64,000 bases of DNA. Origin: a virus. Below are positions 53,258-60,800 of this stretch, one piece after another (position 1 is the first letter of the stretch; each line of letters starts with the position of its first letter). The stretch lies in the IMG/VR virus record IMGVR_UViG_3300023202_000068, positions 1-64,000 of that record, one strand, 5' to 3'. The notes under the pieces are model-generated. The model worked only from the letters and a program-made list of their open reading frames with translations. It ran no database searches and was not told the DNA's origin. Both the position numbers and the translations under genes were made by a program.

Positions 53258-53747
53258 TTAACTTATTCTCCATTAGCTCTTGAAAATAATTCATACAAAT
53301 CATAGAGTGCATGTTGTGAGCTTCTTCAATCATGTCCTCGTTTTCTTCACCAAAGTTCTTCTTTGCCCAGTTTACAATATTTTCATTACGGTCAATCTTG
53401 AACTTACCTTCTACATATACCACAGAGTTTACAGTAATGCCTGAGTTTGGATCAAAATAATCTGTAATTACTTCATGAAAATCTTTCTTAGCATTTGGAA
53501 GCCAAGTCTTGTGCTCTTTCTTCTTAGCCTTGTGACCATCTTCGCTAACCAAGTCAGAAAGCACACGACGTTCTAGCCCTAATGCCTCTTCGTAGTCCAC
53601 GCCAAGCTGAACCAAGTCGTAGAATAAATCTCTTAAGTAACTCCTACGTTCTTTTTTCAAGTATAGCTGTGACCTGTCATTGTCAGGTCCAACAATACCA
53701 TTGAGCCAGCGATTGTAGACAAAATCTATATCAACTTCTTTACTCAT
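53232..53747 (-). CDS. hypothetical protein of iteron-adjacent operon
   Basis: A 171-residue charged helical protein. No recognised motif. It overlaps the gene upstream by 8 bp and the holin-like gene by 26 bp, so lysis genes are read from the same promoter as the origin-side genes. Confidence 0.55.
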   Translation of the reverse strand: MSKEVDIDFVYNRWLNGIVGPDNDRSQLYLKKERRSYLRDLFYDLVQLGVDYEEALGLERRVLSDLVSEDGHKAKKKEHKTWLPNAKKDFHEVITDYFDPNSGITVNSVVYVEGKFKIDRNENIVNWAKKNFGEENEDMIEEAHNMHSMICMNYFQELMENKLNEQSTSEG

Positions 53748-54324
53748 CTCTACCCTCTTCAGCTAATCGTCTCTTCCTAAGTTCCTTTACATACTCAACA
53801 TCTGCATCGACATTTGATGACTCTTCTTGTTTTTTAATCTCAGTGTAAAACTTTCTTATTCGTTTTGTTCTCACATCTGTAGCACGCATCTCACCAAGTT
53901 GTTCTGTAACAATCGAGGATACGAGTGGGTCAGTTATAACATACAGACCTGGTTGTCTACCAACTTGTTTTTCCTGAACCTTCCAAAAACCATCGTCTCT
54001 CATCTTTCTCATAAAGGTAGAGTAGGCCCTGCTGTGAATAGTATTAGTACCGTGGTTCTGATCTTCCTCTAGCAAAACCTCAAAAGCACGTCTGGATAAA
54101 CCGAAAGCGTCATTCTCTTGTGTAACAATTGCATTAACCAATGTAGCAAAATAATTATCGTAACCTCCACCTTTCTCCAAAAGCATGGTAATTAACTTAT
54201 TAGCACGAGAGTTTTCTATGTTCTCAAGCTTTGTGGTCCTGTAGAGCATGACGTGATCGTCATACCCAAAGTATCTGGCAGCAAATTCTCTTAACTCTTC
54301 ATCGTCTATCAACACGTCCTCCAT
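53740..54324 (-). CDS. winged-helix-like DNA-binding protein beside iterons
   Basis: A 194-residue protein from the ATG at 54324. The middle (GLSRRAFEVLLEEDQNHG, then YSTFMRKMRDDGFWKVQEK, then GRQPGLYVITDP) looks like a winged helix. Its promoter lies within the iteron region, as for plasmid-type Rep proteins that bind iterons and autoregulate. A replication-initiator or origin-binding role is inference; no Rep family is confidently recognised. The longer frame starting within the iterons has only a TTG. Confidence 0.5.
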   Translation of the reverse strand: MEDVLIDDEELREFAARYFGYDDHVMLYRTTKLENIENSRANKLITMLLEKGGGYDNYFATLVNAIVTQENDAFGLSRRAFEVLLEEDQNHGTNTIHSRAYSTFMRKMRDDGFWKVQEKQVGRQPGLYVITDPLVSSIVTEQLGEMRATDVRTKRIRKFYTEIKKQEESSNVDADVEYVKELRKRRLAEEGRDE

Positions 54325-54337
54325 TGCTCTATTGGGG

Positions 54338-54346
54338 ATAATACCA
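54338..54346 (-). promoter_or_regulatory. extended -10 promoter of the iteron-side gene
   Basis: Minus strand TGTGG-TATTAT, 13 nt before the ATG at 54324 and directly beside the first iteron, which suggests autoregulation. Confidence 0.45.
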
Positions 54347-54351
54347 CAGTT

Positions 54352-54454
54352 TACACCGCAAATACACCGCAAAAATTAAGAAAGTTAATAAACCTTGAGA
54401 TTACAAACACTTAAACCATTTTACACCGCAAATACACCGCAAATACACCGCAAA
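54352..54454 (+). repeat. five 11-bp iterons TACACCGCAAA
   Basis: Two contiguous copies (54352-54373), a 48-bp AT-rich gap, then three contiguous copies (54422-54454), all exact and in one orientation. The 11-bp period is about one helical turn, as in iteron-type origins. Confidence 0.88.
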
Positions 54455-54473
54455 TTGAATTTCGCTGCCCCTA

Positions 54474-54505
54474 GGTTAGGTTAGTATATAGGTTAGGTTA
54501 GGTTA
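54474..54505 (+). repeat. GGTTA repeats
   Basis: Two copies (54474-54483), GTATATA, then three copies (54491-54505). They mirror the 2+3 grouping of the iterons. Confidence 0.8.
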
Positions 54506-54549
54506 GTAAAACAACCAAGCAGCTTTTTTTAAAGTAAAACCTTGTTTTG

Positions 54550-54558
54550 TGGTAAATA
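54550..54558 (+). promoter_or_regulatory. extended -10 promoter
   Basis: TGTGG-TAAATA upstream of the 54579 start, divergent from the minus-strand promoter at 54338. Confidence 0.38.
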
Positions 54559-54578
54559 GAGAAGCAAAGGAGTTTGCT

Positions 54579-55091
54579 ATGCAAATTGAAGGAAGCGAAG
54601 CTAAGTTTGATGTCAACATTGTTGGAAACATTACAAAAGAGTCTTATCTTGGTAAGTTTAAGGTGAAGTGTTTATTGTCACCACTTGAAGAAATAGAAGC
54701 TGATAAAATTTACAGAGAGTTGCTAGGTAACAATTTTCAACTTGCTGAAGACCGTGTTAAACAAAAAGCCTTTGCATTAGCTCAACTTCAGGTTAGAGTA
54801 ATTGAAGAACCTCCTTTTTGGAAGCACGACATCATTGGTGGTGGTGACATTCCTGATGACAACGTGTTACTAGATGTGCTAGAATTAGCCATCACTGCTC
54901 AAGAAAAGTACATCAAGGGTAAGGAAGAGGAAATGAAGAGAAGGCAAGAGATGCTAACGCGAGCTGTACAGCGTGGTCAACTTAAGCCAGAGAGTGAACT
55001 TGACGAAGTAACAGAACAGGAGTTGGACAATGAACTTGAAGAACTTGAAAACAATCAACCTGAAGAGCCTACAGAAGGTGAAGTCGAGTAA
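54579..55091 (+). CDS. hypothetical protein, first gene of early-type block
   Basis: A 170-residue protein, strand-rich to about 60, then helical with a Glu-rich C-terminus. ATG 54579 is chosen for AAGGAG. It resembles tail-assembly chaperone-like or single-domain accessory proteins in shape only. It overlaps the KTSC gene by 62 bp. Confidence 0.6.
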   Translation: MQIEGSEAKFDVNIVGNITKESYLGKFKVKCLLSPLEEIEADKIYRELLGNNFQLAEDRVKQKAFALAQLQVRVIEEPPFWKHDIIGGGDIPDDNVLLDVLELAITAQEKYIKGKEEEMKRRQEMLTRAVQRGQLKPESELDEVTEQELDNELEELENNQPEEPTEGEVE

Positions 55092-55332
55092 TATCTCAAT
55101 GGTTGGTTACGACGACAATACAACCTATGTACAATTTACCAATGGTAACATATACAAATATCCAGACACAAGTCAAGAAGCTTTCGATTCCTTGGTAAAG
55201 GCTGAGAGTGTTGGACAACACTTTGGTAAAACATACAGACATCTTCAAAAATATGAAAAACTAGAAAACGTGGTGTTAAAGAGTGAAGAGAAGAAAGAAG
55301 AAAAGCAAGAAGCCGATAGCTCAAAGAGCTAA
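55030..55332 (+). CDS. KTSC-domain protein
   Basis: A 100-residue protein with a KTSC domain at about 19-75 (SSNISMVGYDDNTTYVQFTN, then FDSLVKAESVGQHF). KTSC domains are small and widespread in phages and bacteria with no firm biochemical role; RNA-related functions have been suggested. The start has AGGAG at 7 nt. A Lys/Glu tail overlaps the next gene by 50 bp. Confidence 0.8.
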   Translation: MNLKNLKTINLKSLQKVKSSNISMVGYDDNTTYVQFTNGNIYKYPDTSQEAFDSLVKAESVGQHFGKTYRHLQKYEKLENVVLKSEEKKEEKQEADSSKS

Positions 55333-55792
55333 GGCTGGTGTGTTCAGTGTTTATGAGTCCTTGCAAGTCGAGGCTATCTATAACGCTGTCACCAACAACG
55401 ATGGCTTCTTTGAAAGAAAGGTGCGTAGGTGGTTTAGTAAGAACTACAACACTCCTTTGATGGACACATACGAAGTTCCATGGTCGGATATCTTAATTCA
55501 CTACTACGAGTCTTTACTTGAAAATAATACATTTAATCAGAACTTTGAGATCATGACTGCTAGGTATTTGCCAGAACTAGTAGACCAAAAAGATGCTGAA
55601 GATGCAGCATTCGCTCAGAGCCTCGTAGAGGAGCAGAGAAGGACGTTAAAGAAAAAGAAGGCAAAGACTAAGGTTAAGCTTAAAAAACCAGCAGAGGCCC
55701 CAAAACGGAAGCCTGAGGGTGAACCAGAAGAAGTAATGAACTTGCAGTTTGATGACAAAGACTTTGAAGGTGGTGGTGATGAAGATTCATAA
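55283..55792 (+). CDS. hypothetical protein
   Basis: A 169-residue basic protein with a Lys-rich start and linker and an acidic end (LQFDDKDFEGGGDEDS). GTG start at 55283 is uncertain; an alternative GTG is at 55339. Overlaps both neighbours. Function unknown. Confidence 0.5.
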   Translation: MKRRKKKSKKPIAQRAKAGVFSVYESLQVEAIYNAVTNNDGFFERKVRRWFSKNYNTPLMDTYEVPWSDILIHYYESLLENNTFNQNFEIMTARYLPELVDQKDAEDAAFAQSLVEEQRRTLKKKKAKTKVKLKKPAEAPKRKPEGEPEEVMNLQFDDKDFEGGGDEDS

Positions 55793-56117
55793 AAAAGCAA
55801 AGACAACTTTAAAAGCATCGTTTGGAAGTAGAAGAGGAAGGCATTACACACCTGAAGCCAGTCGGTTTCAAAAAGAACAAAACAGTATAGAATATTTACA
55901 AGCACTTCTTTGGAAACATTGTAGTGAAGCCATGTTTTCCCCAGAAGACTGGTTGGCTGAAAAAGAATTTATCGAAAGTATGAAAACCCACAAATCGATT
56001 AAGTTTGTCAACAACAAGCCCGTAGAATACCATCCGTTTGACAACTACCATCCCATGACTGACTACATAGAATATTTAAGAAAACAAATAAGAACTAGGA
56101 GAGAAAATGTTGATTGA
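55779..56117 (+). CDS. hypothetical protein
   Basis: A 112-residue basic protein with KASFGSRRGRHYTPEASRF near the start, which faintly recalls RusA-type resolvases, but the Asp motif of that family is missing. GGTGG precedes the ATG at 55779. Overlaps the next gene by 11 bp. Confidence 0.5.
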   Translation: MKIHKKAKTTLKASFGSRRGRHYTPEASRFQKEQNSIEYLQALLWKHCSEAMFSPEDWLAEKEFIESMKTHKSIKFVNNKPVEYHPFDNYHPMTDYIEYLRKQIRTRRENVD

Positions 56118-56370
56118 TAAAGGCCACGTGCTATTTAGCAAGGTAATTCTTGTAGACTCTAACGGTGAGCAGATTAAAGAGCCAATTAAGAGCTTCGACA
56201 CAGTTACAAAAAAAGCTGTAGTATTTTCACAACGAGAAGATGGTGGGGTAAAAATTTACAAAGACGAAAGCGACAACACTCACATAGAGACAGAAGAGAA
56301 ATACTTTCTCGACGCCTACTTGGTTTACAAAGGAACAAAAGAGCGCGTGCTCGAAAAGGATATGCAATGA
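56107..56370 (+). CDS. hypothetical protein
   Basis: An 87-residue beta-type protein (VLFSKVILVDSNGEQIKEPI, then AVVFSQREDGGVKIYKDE). Good AGGAGAG site. Unrecognised. Ends with ATGA overlap. Confidence 0.6.
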   Translation: MLIDKGHVLFSKVILVDSNGEQIKEPIKSFDTVTKKAVVFSQREDGGVKIYKDESDNTHIETEEKYFLDAYLVYKGTKERVLEKDMQ

Positions 56371-56540
56371 AAAAATTACTAGCAATGCCTGAGATTTACT
56401 CAGTTCTACTCTTTACCACACTGACTCTTTGGCTAGTAATGAACGACAGTCTCTTGGCTACCTTCACTGGAATTTGGCTTGGTGTAAGAATTTCAGACTT
56501 ATTTCACCAAATGAGGGAGGACTTAAAAGATAATGCATAA
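56367..56540 (+). CDS. small two-pass membrane protein
   Basis: A 57-residue protein with two hydrophobic segments (about 12-25 and 28-42) coupled by ATGA to the previous gene. Possible membrane accessory, for example superinfection exclusion; not assigned. Confidence 0.6.
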   Translation: MKKLLAMPEIYSVLLFTTLTLWLVMNDSLLATFTGIWLGVRISDLFHQMREDLKDNA

Positions 56541-56757
56541 GAAAGGCTACATCGGATACAATTACGAGTATGACTCTAGCATTGCAAATGTTGATGACAG
56601 TGTATTTTTTATAGCCAGAAGGATTGTAAGAATAACAGGTTCTGCACATAAAATCAATTTATATGGAAAGTTTGCAGGTTATGGTAGACAACAGTATAAA
56701 GAAACATTCTTATCTAGAACTGATAAGGTAAGGATTAAAAGAAGAAATAAAGGATAG
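56533..56757 (+). CDS. hypothetical Tyr/Arg-rich protein
   Basis: A 74-residue basic protein, starting inside the end of the membrane gene. Strand-rich centre, RIKRRNKG end. Unrecognised. Confidence 0.5.
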   Translation: MHKKGYIGYNYEYDSSIANVDDSVFFIARRIVRITGSAHKINLYGKFAGYGRQQYKETFLSRTDKVRIKRRNKG

Positions 56758-56762
56758 GCGGC

Positions 56763-56864
56763 GTGGGAAGCTGTGGTGAGCAAGTACCTTTTGGTAAGAT
56801 TAGCGCCACTGGAGACACGCTAGAGCACTTAGAGATAACTAAGACGCTTGAAAGCGGTTGGTAA
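56763..56864 (+). CDS. possible tiny protein
   Basis: A 33-codon frame with a GTG start 8 nt after AAGGAT. No similarity recognised. Kept because of the ribosome site and close packing of genes here. Confidence 0.3.
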   Translation: MGSCGEQVPFGKISATGDTLEHLEITKTLESGW

Positions 56865-56992
56865 AAAACAAATGAGATTAAACGCTCATATGCTAGTTTC
56901 GGCTACCATAAACCGACAAACACCGTTACCATAGTAGCGACTGGTCCTATCCACTTTTTACAAACTGCAACAATATTTAGAGTAGAGGGTGT
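56865..56992 (+). other. non-coding gap
   Basis: No convincing gene, tRNA or terminator seen. Confidence 0.4.
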
Positions 56993-57259
56993 ATGACAAC
57001 ACTAGAAGAATTAGAAAAGTTTGCAGAAAAACATAAAGGTGTAAAGATTACACAAAAGCACTTTACTAAAGACTTAATGGCTAGTACGTTCTTTATCCCT
57101 AATGGTGAAGTTAGGCCTCTTGATAATAGCTATGAAGACCCAAAGATATATAAGATTATGGGTAAGTTCTACAAGCATGAGGATGACACGGGAGTAGACT
57201 CTGAGGTTGTTTTTGATTTAGAACTAATGGATTTAGATTTATTTGTCTTATTTGAATAG
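56993..57259 (+). CDS. hypothetical acidic protein
   Basis: An 88-residue acidic protein, ATG after a weak AGAGGGTGT site. Unrecognised. Last gene before a promoter-containing gap. Confidence 0.55.
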   Translation: MTTLEELEKFAEKHKGVKITQKHFTKDLMASTFFIPNGEVRPLDNSYEDPKIYKIMGKFYKHEDDTGVDSEVVFDLELMDLDLFVLFE

Positions 57260-57524
57260 GCTCCTATGGACTTAACAGCATAGGCTAAGTTGTGTTCTTT
57301 CACAAGCCATACATTCTGAGCGTGTCTACAGGGCACTTTGAGCACCACCCAGATCATACGTGAGCTTCGGCAAAACGCATTTTCAGGGAAGGTGCATTCG
57401 TGCGTCTAAAATCAGCAATCATTTCAGCTATATACCAGTTTGCAAGGTAATGTAACAAAAAAATGTTACAAAGAGCTTGCATTGTCCATCCACCTGTGGT
57501 GTAATAATTACATAGGGAGGGATT
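57260..57524 (+). other. 265-bp gap with hairpins, palindromes and an early-type promoter
   Basis: Holds a CCTATG/CATAGG hairpin (57263-57284), nested inverted repeats around GCAAG-TGTAAC-GTTACA-CTTGC (57442-57480), and the promoter at 57477-57505. The middle may carry a small RNA, but no known one is recognised. Confidence 0.5.
57477..57505 (+). promoter_or_regulatory. early-type promoter, family member 1
   Basis: TTGCAT, 17-bp spacer, TGTAAT with TGTGG extension, followed by the conserved ATAGGGAGG leader and the ATG at 57525. Confidence 0.6.
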
Positions 57525-57701
57525 ATGAATTTCTACAACATCAAACTTACATTCTCAAACGGCGAAGTCACTACACTTAGAGTACACGGTATCTTCTTTA
57601 AGTCACACGATGCAGCTCTTGATGGTTTCCTATCTATGGTCCTAGAGGCTGGTATCCAAAAGTCTACAGCAGCAGATGGTACAGTGGTGGAGTTCTACTA
57701 A
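57525..57701 (+). CDS. hypothetical small protein
   Basis: A 58-residue protein with a strong GGGAGGG site: a beta-hairpin-like start and helix (FFKSHDAALDGFLSMVLEAG). Reminiscent of small double-stranded-RNA-binding or ArsR-size phage factors in length only. Monocistronic under its own promoter. Confidence 0.65.
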   Translation: MNFYNIKLTFSNGEVTTLRVHGIFFKSHDAALDGFLSMVLEAGIQKSTAADGTVVEFY

Positions 57702-57717
57702 TTATTTAAAATAGTTC

Positions 57718-57746
57718 TTGCAATTATTACAAACCTATGAGACTAT
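57718..57746 (+). promoter_or_regulatory. early-type promoter with palindromic -35, family member 2
   Basis: TTGCAA (57718), 17-bp spacer, GACTAT (57741). TTGCAATTATTACAA overlaps the -35; TATAGGGAGG follows. Confidence 0.62.
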
Positions 57747-57770
57747 TAATGTATAGGGAGGAACAACAAT

Positions 57771-58037
57771 ATGGGAAGATCTAGAACGCCAAAATACAGA
57801 ATCGAATTAAGAGCTAGTAACATGGGTAGAACTTCTTTTTCTTATGAGAAGCAACCTGCTACTGTTGATGGACTTGTAGAATTTATAAAAGTTTGGGAGA
57901 AGTCTTTTCAGCCTGGTGGAGTTAACGAGCACTTCAACTTCCCATCACCAGTGACTGTATTTCAAGCTGAGATCGTCAACCAGAAGACCAATGAGACTGT
58001 TGTAGAGTTTAAGCTTCCAATGTTTCAGGAGATATAA
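57771..58037 (+). CDS. hypothetical protein
   Basis: An 88-residue alpha/beta protein with GGGAGG ribosome site. Overlaps the next start by ATG-sharing TAATG. Unrecognised, likely early. Confidence 0.58.
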   Translation: MGRSRTPKYRIELRASNMGRTSFSYEKQPATVDGLVEFIKVWEKSFQPGGVNEHFNFPSPVTVFQAEIVNQKTNETVVEFKLPMFQEI

Positions 58038-58306
58038 TGACATACATGTACGAAATATCACAAGACCTAGACGTTAGCTACCAAGATCAAGGTCCATGGA
58101 GATCGTATCAGCTAGAAGCCATGGGTGACAGTTTTGAGCAATTGTGGGATAATGCATTTGTATACGAGCTTGATAAAGATGGTGGGGAGCTAAACTTGTA
58201 CCACGCTATGGAAGCTCCAAAGCAAGTGTTTGAGAAGGTAGAAGAGATAATGAATGGATATGTACACGATCACAGAGCAGCAGCGGTTGTTGCTGGGGAG
58301 GACTAA
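58037..58306 (+). CDS. hypothetical acidic protein
   Basis: An 89-residue acidic protein rich in Tyr, Trp and Glu; coupled at TAATG. Unrecognised. Confidence 0.58.
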   Translation: MTYMYEISQDLDVSYQDQGPWRSYQLEAMGDSFEQLWDNAFVYELDKDGGELNLYHAMEAPKQVFEKVEEIMNGYVHDHRAAAVVAGED

Positions 58307-58307
58307 A

Positions 58308-58529
58308 ATGAAAGCAATATACAGAGTTGAGATACCAGGGAAAGACCCACAATGGATGTCTAAGGACGTGAACGGGAGCTACAGCCTAGTTACCAAGATG
58401 AGCGTGGCTGCCCCTATAGAAGAACATGAGCACTTGATTATTATGGACTTCCTTCCTGAGGGCACTACAGCCTATGTGGAGCAATCTAGCATTCAGCTCG
58501 AAATTAAGGACATTTGGAGAGCTATGTAA
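58308..58529 (+). CDS. hypothetical protein
   Basis: A 73-residue mixed protein. The ATG at 58308 has GGGGAGG upstream; an earlier in-frame ATG inside the previous gene is rejected. Unrecognised. Confidence 0.55.
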   Translation: MKAIYRVEIPGKDPQWMSKDVNGSYSLVTKMSVAAPIEEHEHLIIMDFLPEGTTAYVEQSSIQLEIKDIWRAM

Positions 58530-58546
58530 TTTTTTTAAAAAAAGAC

Positions 58547-58575
58547 TTGCAATTATTACAAGCCTATGAGATATT
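58547..58575 (+). promoter_or_regulatory. early-type promoter with palindromic -35, family member 3
   Basis: TTGCAA (58547), 17-bp spacer, GATATT (58570); TTGCAATTATTACAA palindrome and TATAGGGAGG. Confidence 0.62.
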
Positions 58576-58595
58576 AGTTGTATAGGGAGGGACAT

Positions 58596-58811
58596 ATGAA
58601 ACTAACAGTCTTACAAAAACACGCACTAGAATATATCGCAGGTCTTCAGGTTACTGGCACTCCGCAACGCAGAGTGGTTGTAAACATCTACAAAAAAGGT
58701 CTCATTACATCTGACCGCAAGCTCACAGCCAAAGGAGCTGAGCTTCTTGGTCTTCAGGTTAGCGAGGAAGTGGTTTACGTAAACTTCAAGTCAAGAAGAA
58801 AGGTGGCGTAA
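58596..58811 (+). CDS. winged-helix-like small protein
   Basis: A 71-residue basic protein with a pattern of a winged helix (LQKHALEYIAGLQ, NIYKKGLITSD, LTAKGAELL). It may be a transcription regulator, possibly of the palindromic early promoters. GGGAGGG site, own promoter. The ATG at 58596 is chosen over an upstream TTG. Confidence 0.5.
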   Translation: MKLTVLQKHALEYIAGLQVTGTPQRRVVVNIYKKGLITSDRKLTAKGAELLGLQVSEEVVYVNFKSRRKVA

Positions 58812-58828
58812 AAAATATAAAATAATGC

Positions 58829-58857
58829 TTGCAATTATTACAAAGCTTTAGTATTAT
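58829..58857 (+). promoter_or_regulatory. early-type promoter with palindromic -35, family member 4
   Basis: TTGCAA (58829), 17-bp spacer, TATTAT (58852), same palindrome and TATAGGGAGG. Confidence 0.65.
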
Positions 58858-58877
58858 TTATATATAGGGAGGCAAAT

Positions 58878-59117
58878 ATGGACATCAAACTTCAAGAAGC
58901 TCTAATCAATATCGCTCACCAAGACTTGCGTGATGCACGCGCTGAGGGTGAGATTGCAATCTGCAACACAAAGCTTGGCACTTTGTGCCTAGGCTACAAC
59001 AGAGCCAAGGGCACTTACACGATTAATCCTGTATCTATTTCTCAGACCATGTCTGACCTTACAATAGACCAGGCAGTTTATGAACTAGTTCACTCTTACG
59101 AAGTCGAGGTAGACTAA
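58878..59117 (+). CDS. hypothetical protein
   Basis: A 79-residue protein with helix-rich start and Cys 29 and 37. Unrecognised. Overlaps the DUF2786 gene at TAATG. Confidence 0.58.
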   Translation: MDIKLQEALINIAHQDLRDARAEGEIAICNTKLGTLCLGYNRAKGTYTINPVSISQTMSDLTIDQAVYELVHSYEVEVD

Positions 59118-59863
59118 TGAATAAGGACAATGTATTAGACAAGATCAAGAAACTACTAGCACTTGCAAACTCTTCAAACGAGCACGAGGCTAAAGCAGCC
59201 AGTGCACGTGCACATGCACTTCTTACAAAATACAACCTTACCATGGATGACGCGGAAGCTTTAGATAGAAAGTATACTGAAGAGTTTTGCTCAACAGGTA
59301 GACAGAGAATGCCAATGCAGTGGAAGTTTGTACAAAGTCTTTTGCGTGAGTTCTTCTATATTGAGATTGTACAAACTAAGAGAAGAAAGAAGTCTGAGAC
59401 TTTAGAAGAGATGCTAGGTCCTATCAAACTTGAGATCTGCTACCTAATGTTTGGTAAAGCCCACAACATAGAAGTGGCTAAGTATATCAGAGACTTCCTA
59501 ATGCGTGCTTTTGAAGACTCTTTCAAGTCATACCGCAAAGAGACTGGAGCACCAGCTAAGGCTAAGCAAAGTTACTACATAGGTTTGTATCAGGGTTTGC
59601 AAGAGCAACTAATAGATGCTAGGGGAGAGGTCGAACAAGAGACTGGACTTGTGGTTGTTCCCGATGCTGATCTTAATGACTTTGTAGAAAACTCGTTTAA
59701 CAATAAGCTAACCACAAGGAATAGCAATAAAGTAGTGATAGATAAGCAAGCTATGTCTGCAGGATATGAAAAAGGTAAAGATATGAGCATTGCTAGAGGC
59801 CTTGGCGGAAGCTCTTCCAAGCAGGTAAGGAGCACTTTGAGGCTTGGAGGAAGCAATGGGTAA
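59117..59863 (+). CDS. DUF2786-domain protein
   Basis: A 248-residue protein. The N-terminal about 45 residues (LDKIKKLLALANSSNEHEAK, ALLTKYNL) are the DUF2786 signature, often followed, as here, by a helical domain (QWKFVQSLLREFFYIEIVQ). The function of this common phage/bacterial family is unknown; a nucleic-acid or protease-like role has not been shown. ATG shares TAATG with the previous gene. Confidence 0.82.
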   Translation: MNKDNVLDKIKKLLALANSSNEHEAKAASARAHALLTKYNLTMDDAEALDRKYTEEFCSTGRQRMPMQWKFVQSLLREFFYIEIVQTKRRKKSETLEEMLGPIKLEICYLMFGKAHNIEVAKYIRDFLMRAFEDSFKSYRKETGAPAKAKQSYYIGLYQGLQEQLIDARGEVEQETGLVVVPDADLNDFVENSFNNKLTTRNSNKVVIDKQAMSAGYEKGKDMSIARGLGGSSSKQVRSTLRLGGSNG

Positions 59864-60095
59864 ATGTGGATTCTGCGACATACCGTGCGGTAATTCGCAC
59901 TGTGCGTTCAATACAGATAATAAAGACGTGACCAAGGTGAAGTTGTTTAAAAACACAATAAGTTTCACTCGTGATGGCGCTGAGGTTAGTATTGTGGTAA
60001 AATCTACCAATAAGCTAGCATTAGCTGAGGTGGAAGATTTATTGAGAAGCGTCAAGCGTGATGCTGGAATATCTTGTGAAGAAAAAAACTATTGA
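59856..60095 (+). CDS. small Cys-rich protein
   Basis: A 79-residue protein with CGFCDIPCGNSHC at the N-terminus, likely zinc-binding, and a beta-rich body. The ATG at 59856 has GGAGG. Unrecognised. Confidence 0.58.
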   Translation: MGKCGFCDIPCGNSHCAFNTDNKDVTKVKLFKNTISFTRDGAEVSIVVKSTNKLALAEVEDLLRSVKRDAGISCEEKNY

Positions 60096-60115
60096 AGTAT
60101 TGGTGGAGGAATAAA

Positions 60116-60241
60116 ATGCCATTAACATTTCATGGCAGTGAAGTTACTGCCACGCAACTATTTTTTCTAGCGCAATTGTTCGTACCATTTGCAGTCTACT
60201 TCTTATGGACTTTCTTTAACGAGTGGAAGAGGCAGAGATGA
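60116..60241 (+). CDS. small single-pass membrane protein
   Basis: A 41-residue protein with one membrane segment (LFFLAQLFVPFAVYFLWTFF), GGAGG site, and ATGA overlap with the next gene. Confidence 0.6.
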   Translation: MPLTFHGSEVTATQLFFLAQLFVPFAVYFLWTFFNEWKRQR

Positions 60242-60666
60242 ATAGCTTGCTAATTAGAGCTAGTTTTGTTATGCTTGTAATCATTACAGTGCAACACGAC
60301 ACATTTAAAGAGGTATACAAGGTGTTTACTAAAGATTACGAAGCTGAGGCTAGAGGTAAGTTGTGCGCTGAAGTCATGGCGATGGAAGACATGTATAAGA
60401 CTTACGCTAGAAATTTATATATTAGAGGCTGTCAAGTTGCCTACGCAAATATGCAGTTTGAAATGTTTACAGCAATGGCTGGTGGTAAGGCTACTGAAGA
60501 GCATAGGAAAAAGTATTTTGAGATAATTAACGATGAAGAAACACCTGAACACGAAGCTATGATGAACTGGTGTGGCAAGGCAGCTTCAAAGTATGAGTTG
60601 GACAATAAAGATCAAATGGTTATGACTTGGCACTTAAAGGAGAAGATGTGCTATGAGCAGGAGTAA
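60238..60666 (+). CDS. N-terminally anchored protein
   Basis: A 142-residue protein with a short hydrophobic N-terminus (LLIRASFVMLVIITV), probably membrane-anchored, then a helical, Met/Cys-containing domain. Linked to the preceding tiny membrane protein. Unrecognised. Confidence 0.58.
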   Translation: MNSLLIRASFVMLVIITVQHDTFKEVYKVFTKDYEAEARGKLCAEVMAMEDMYKTYARNLYIRGCQVAYANMQFEMFTAMAGGKATEEHRKKYFEIINDEETPEHEAMMNWCGKAASKYELDNKDQMVMTWHLKEKMCYEQE

Positions 60667-60718
60667 TTACTCAAGTGGCCTTGACCAGTTGTCGTATGGA
60701 CGCTGGAGACCTAGATAA
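60653..60718 (+). CDS. possible tiny protein
   Basis: A 21-codon frame overlapping the previous end, with GGAGAAG upstream. Weakly supported. Confidence 0.3.
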   Translation: MSRSNYSSGLDQLSYGRWRPR

Positions 60719-60719
60719 T

Positions 60720-60800
60720 ATGACAACTAAAGAGGCTTTTCAAGCTGCGCAGTGGTTTTCTCACCTTGGTGATTGGTTGGCAGACAAGGAGAAGGGGTGA
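60720..60800 (+). CDS. possible tiny protein
   Basis: A 26-codon frame (start just after the previous stop; TGATG overlap with the next). Packing fits, but no ribosome site. Confidence 0.3.
   Translation: MTTKEAFQAAQWFSHLGDWLADKEKG

Noticed and set aside
54325-54372. N-terminal extension of the iteron-side gene through the repeats
   Set aside because: Starts at TTG and is encoded by iterons and the promoter; the ATG at 54324 is more likely.
54352-54454. CRISPR-like array
   Set aside because: Repeats are 11 bp and contiguous without unique spacers; iteron pattern instead.
56758-56992. Possible tRNA or other stable RNA
   Set aside because: No T-arm motif, CCA end or cloverleaf could be made out.
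57169-57357. Minus-strand ORF of 62 codons and a 22-codon ORF overlapping it by ATGA
   Set aside because: Runs antisense through the 56993 gene, no ribosome binding sites, no recognised similarity.
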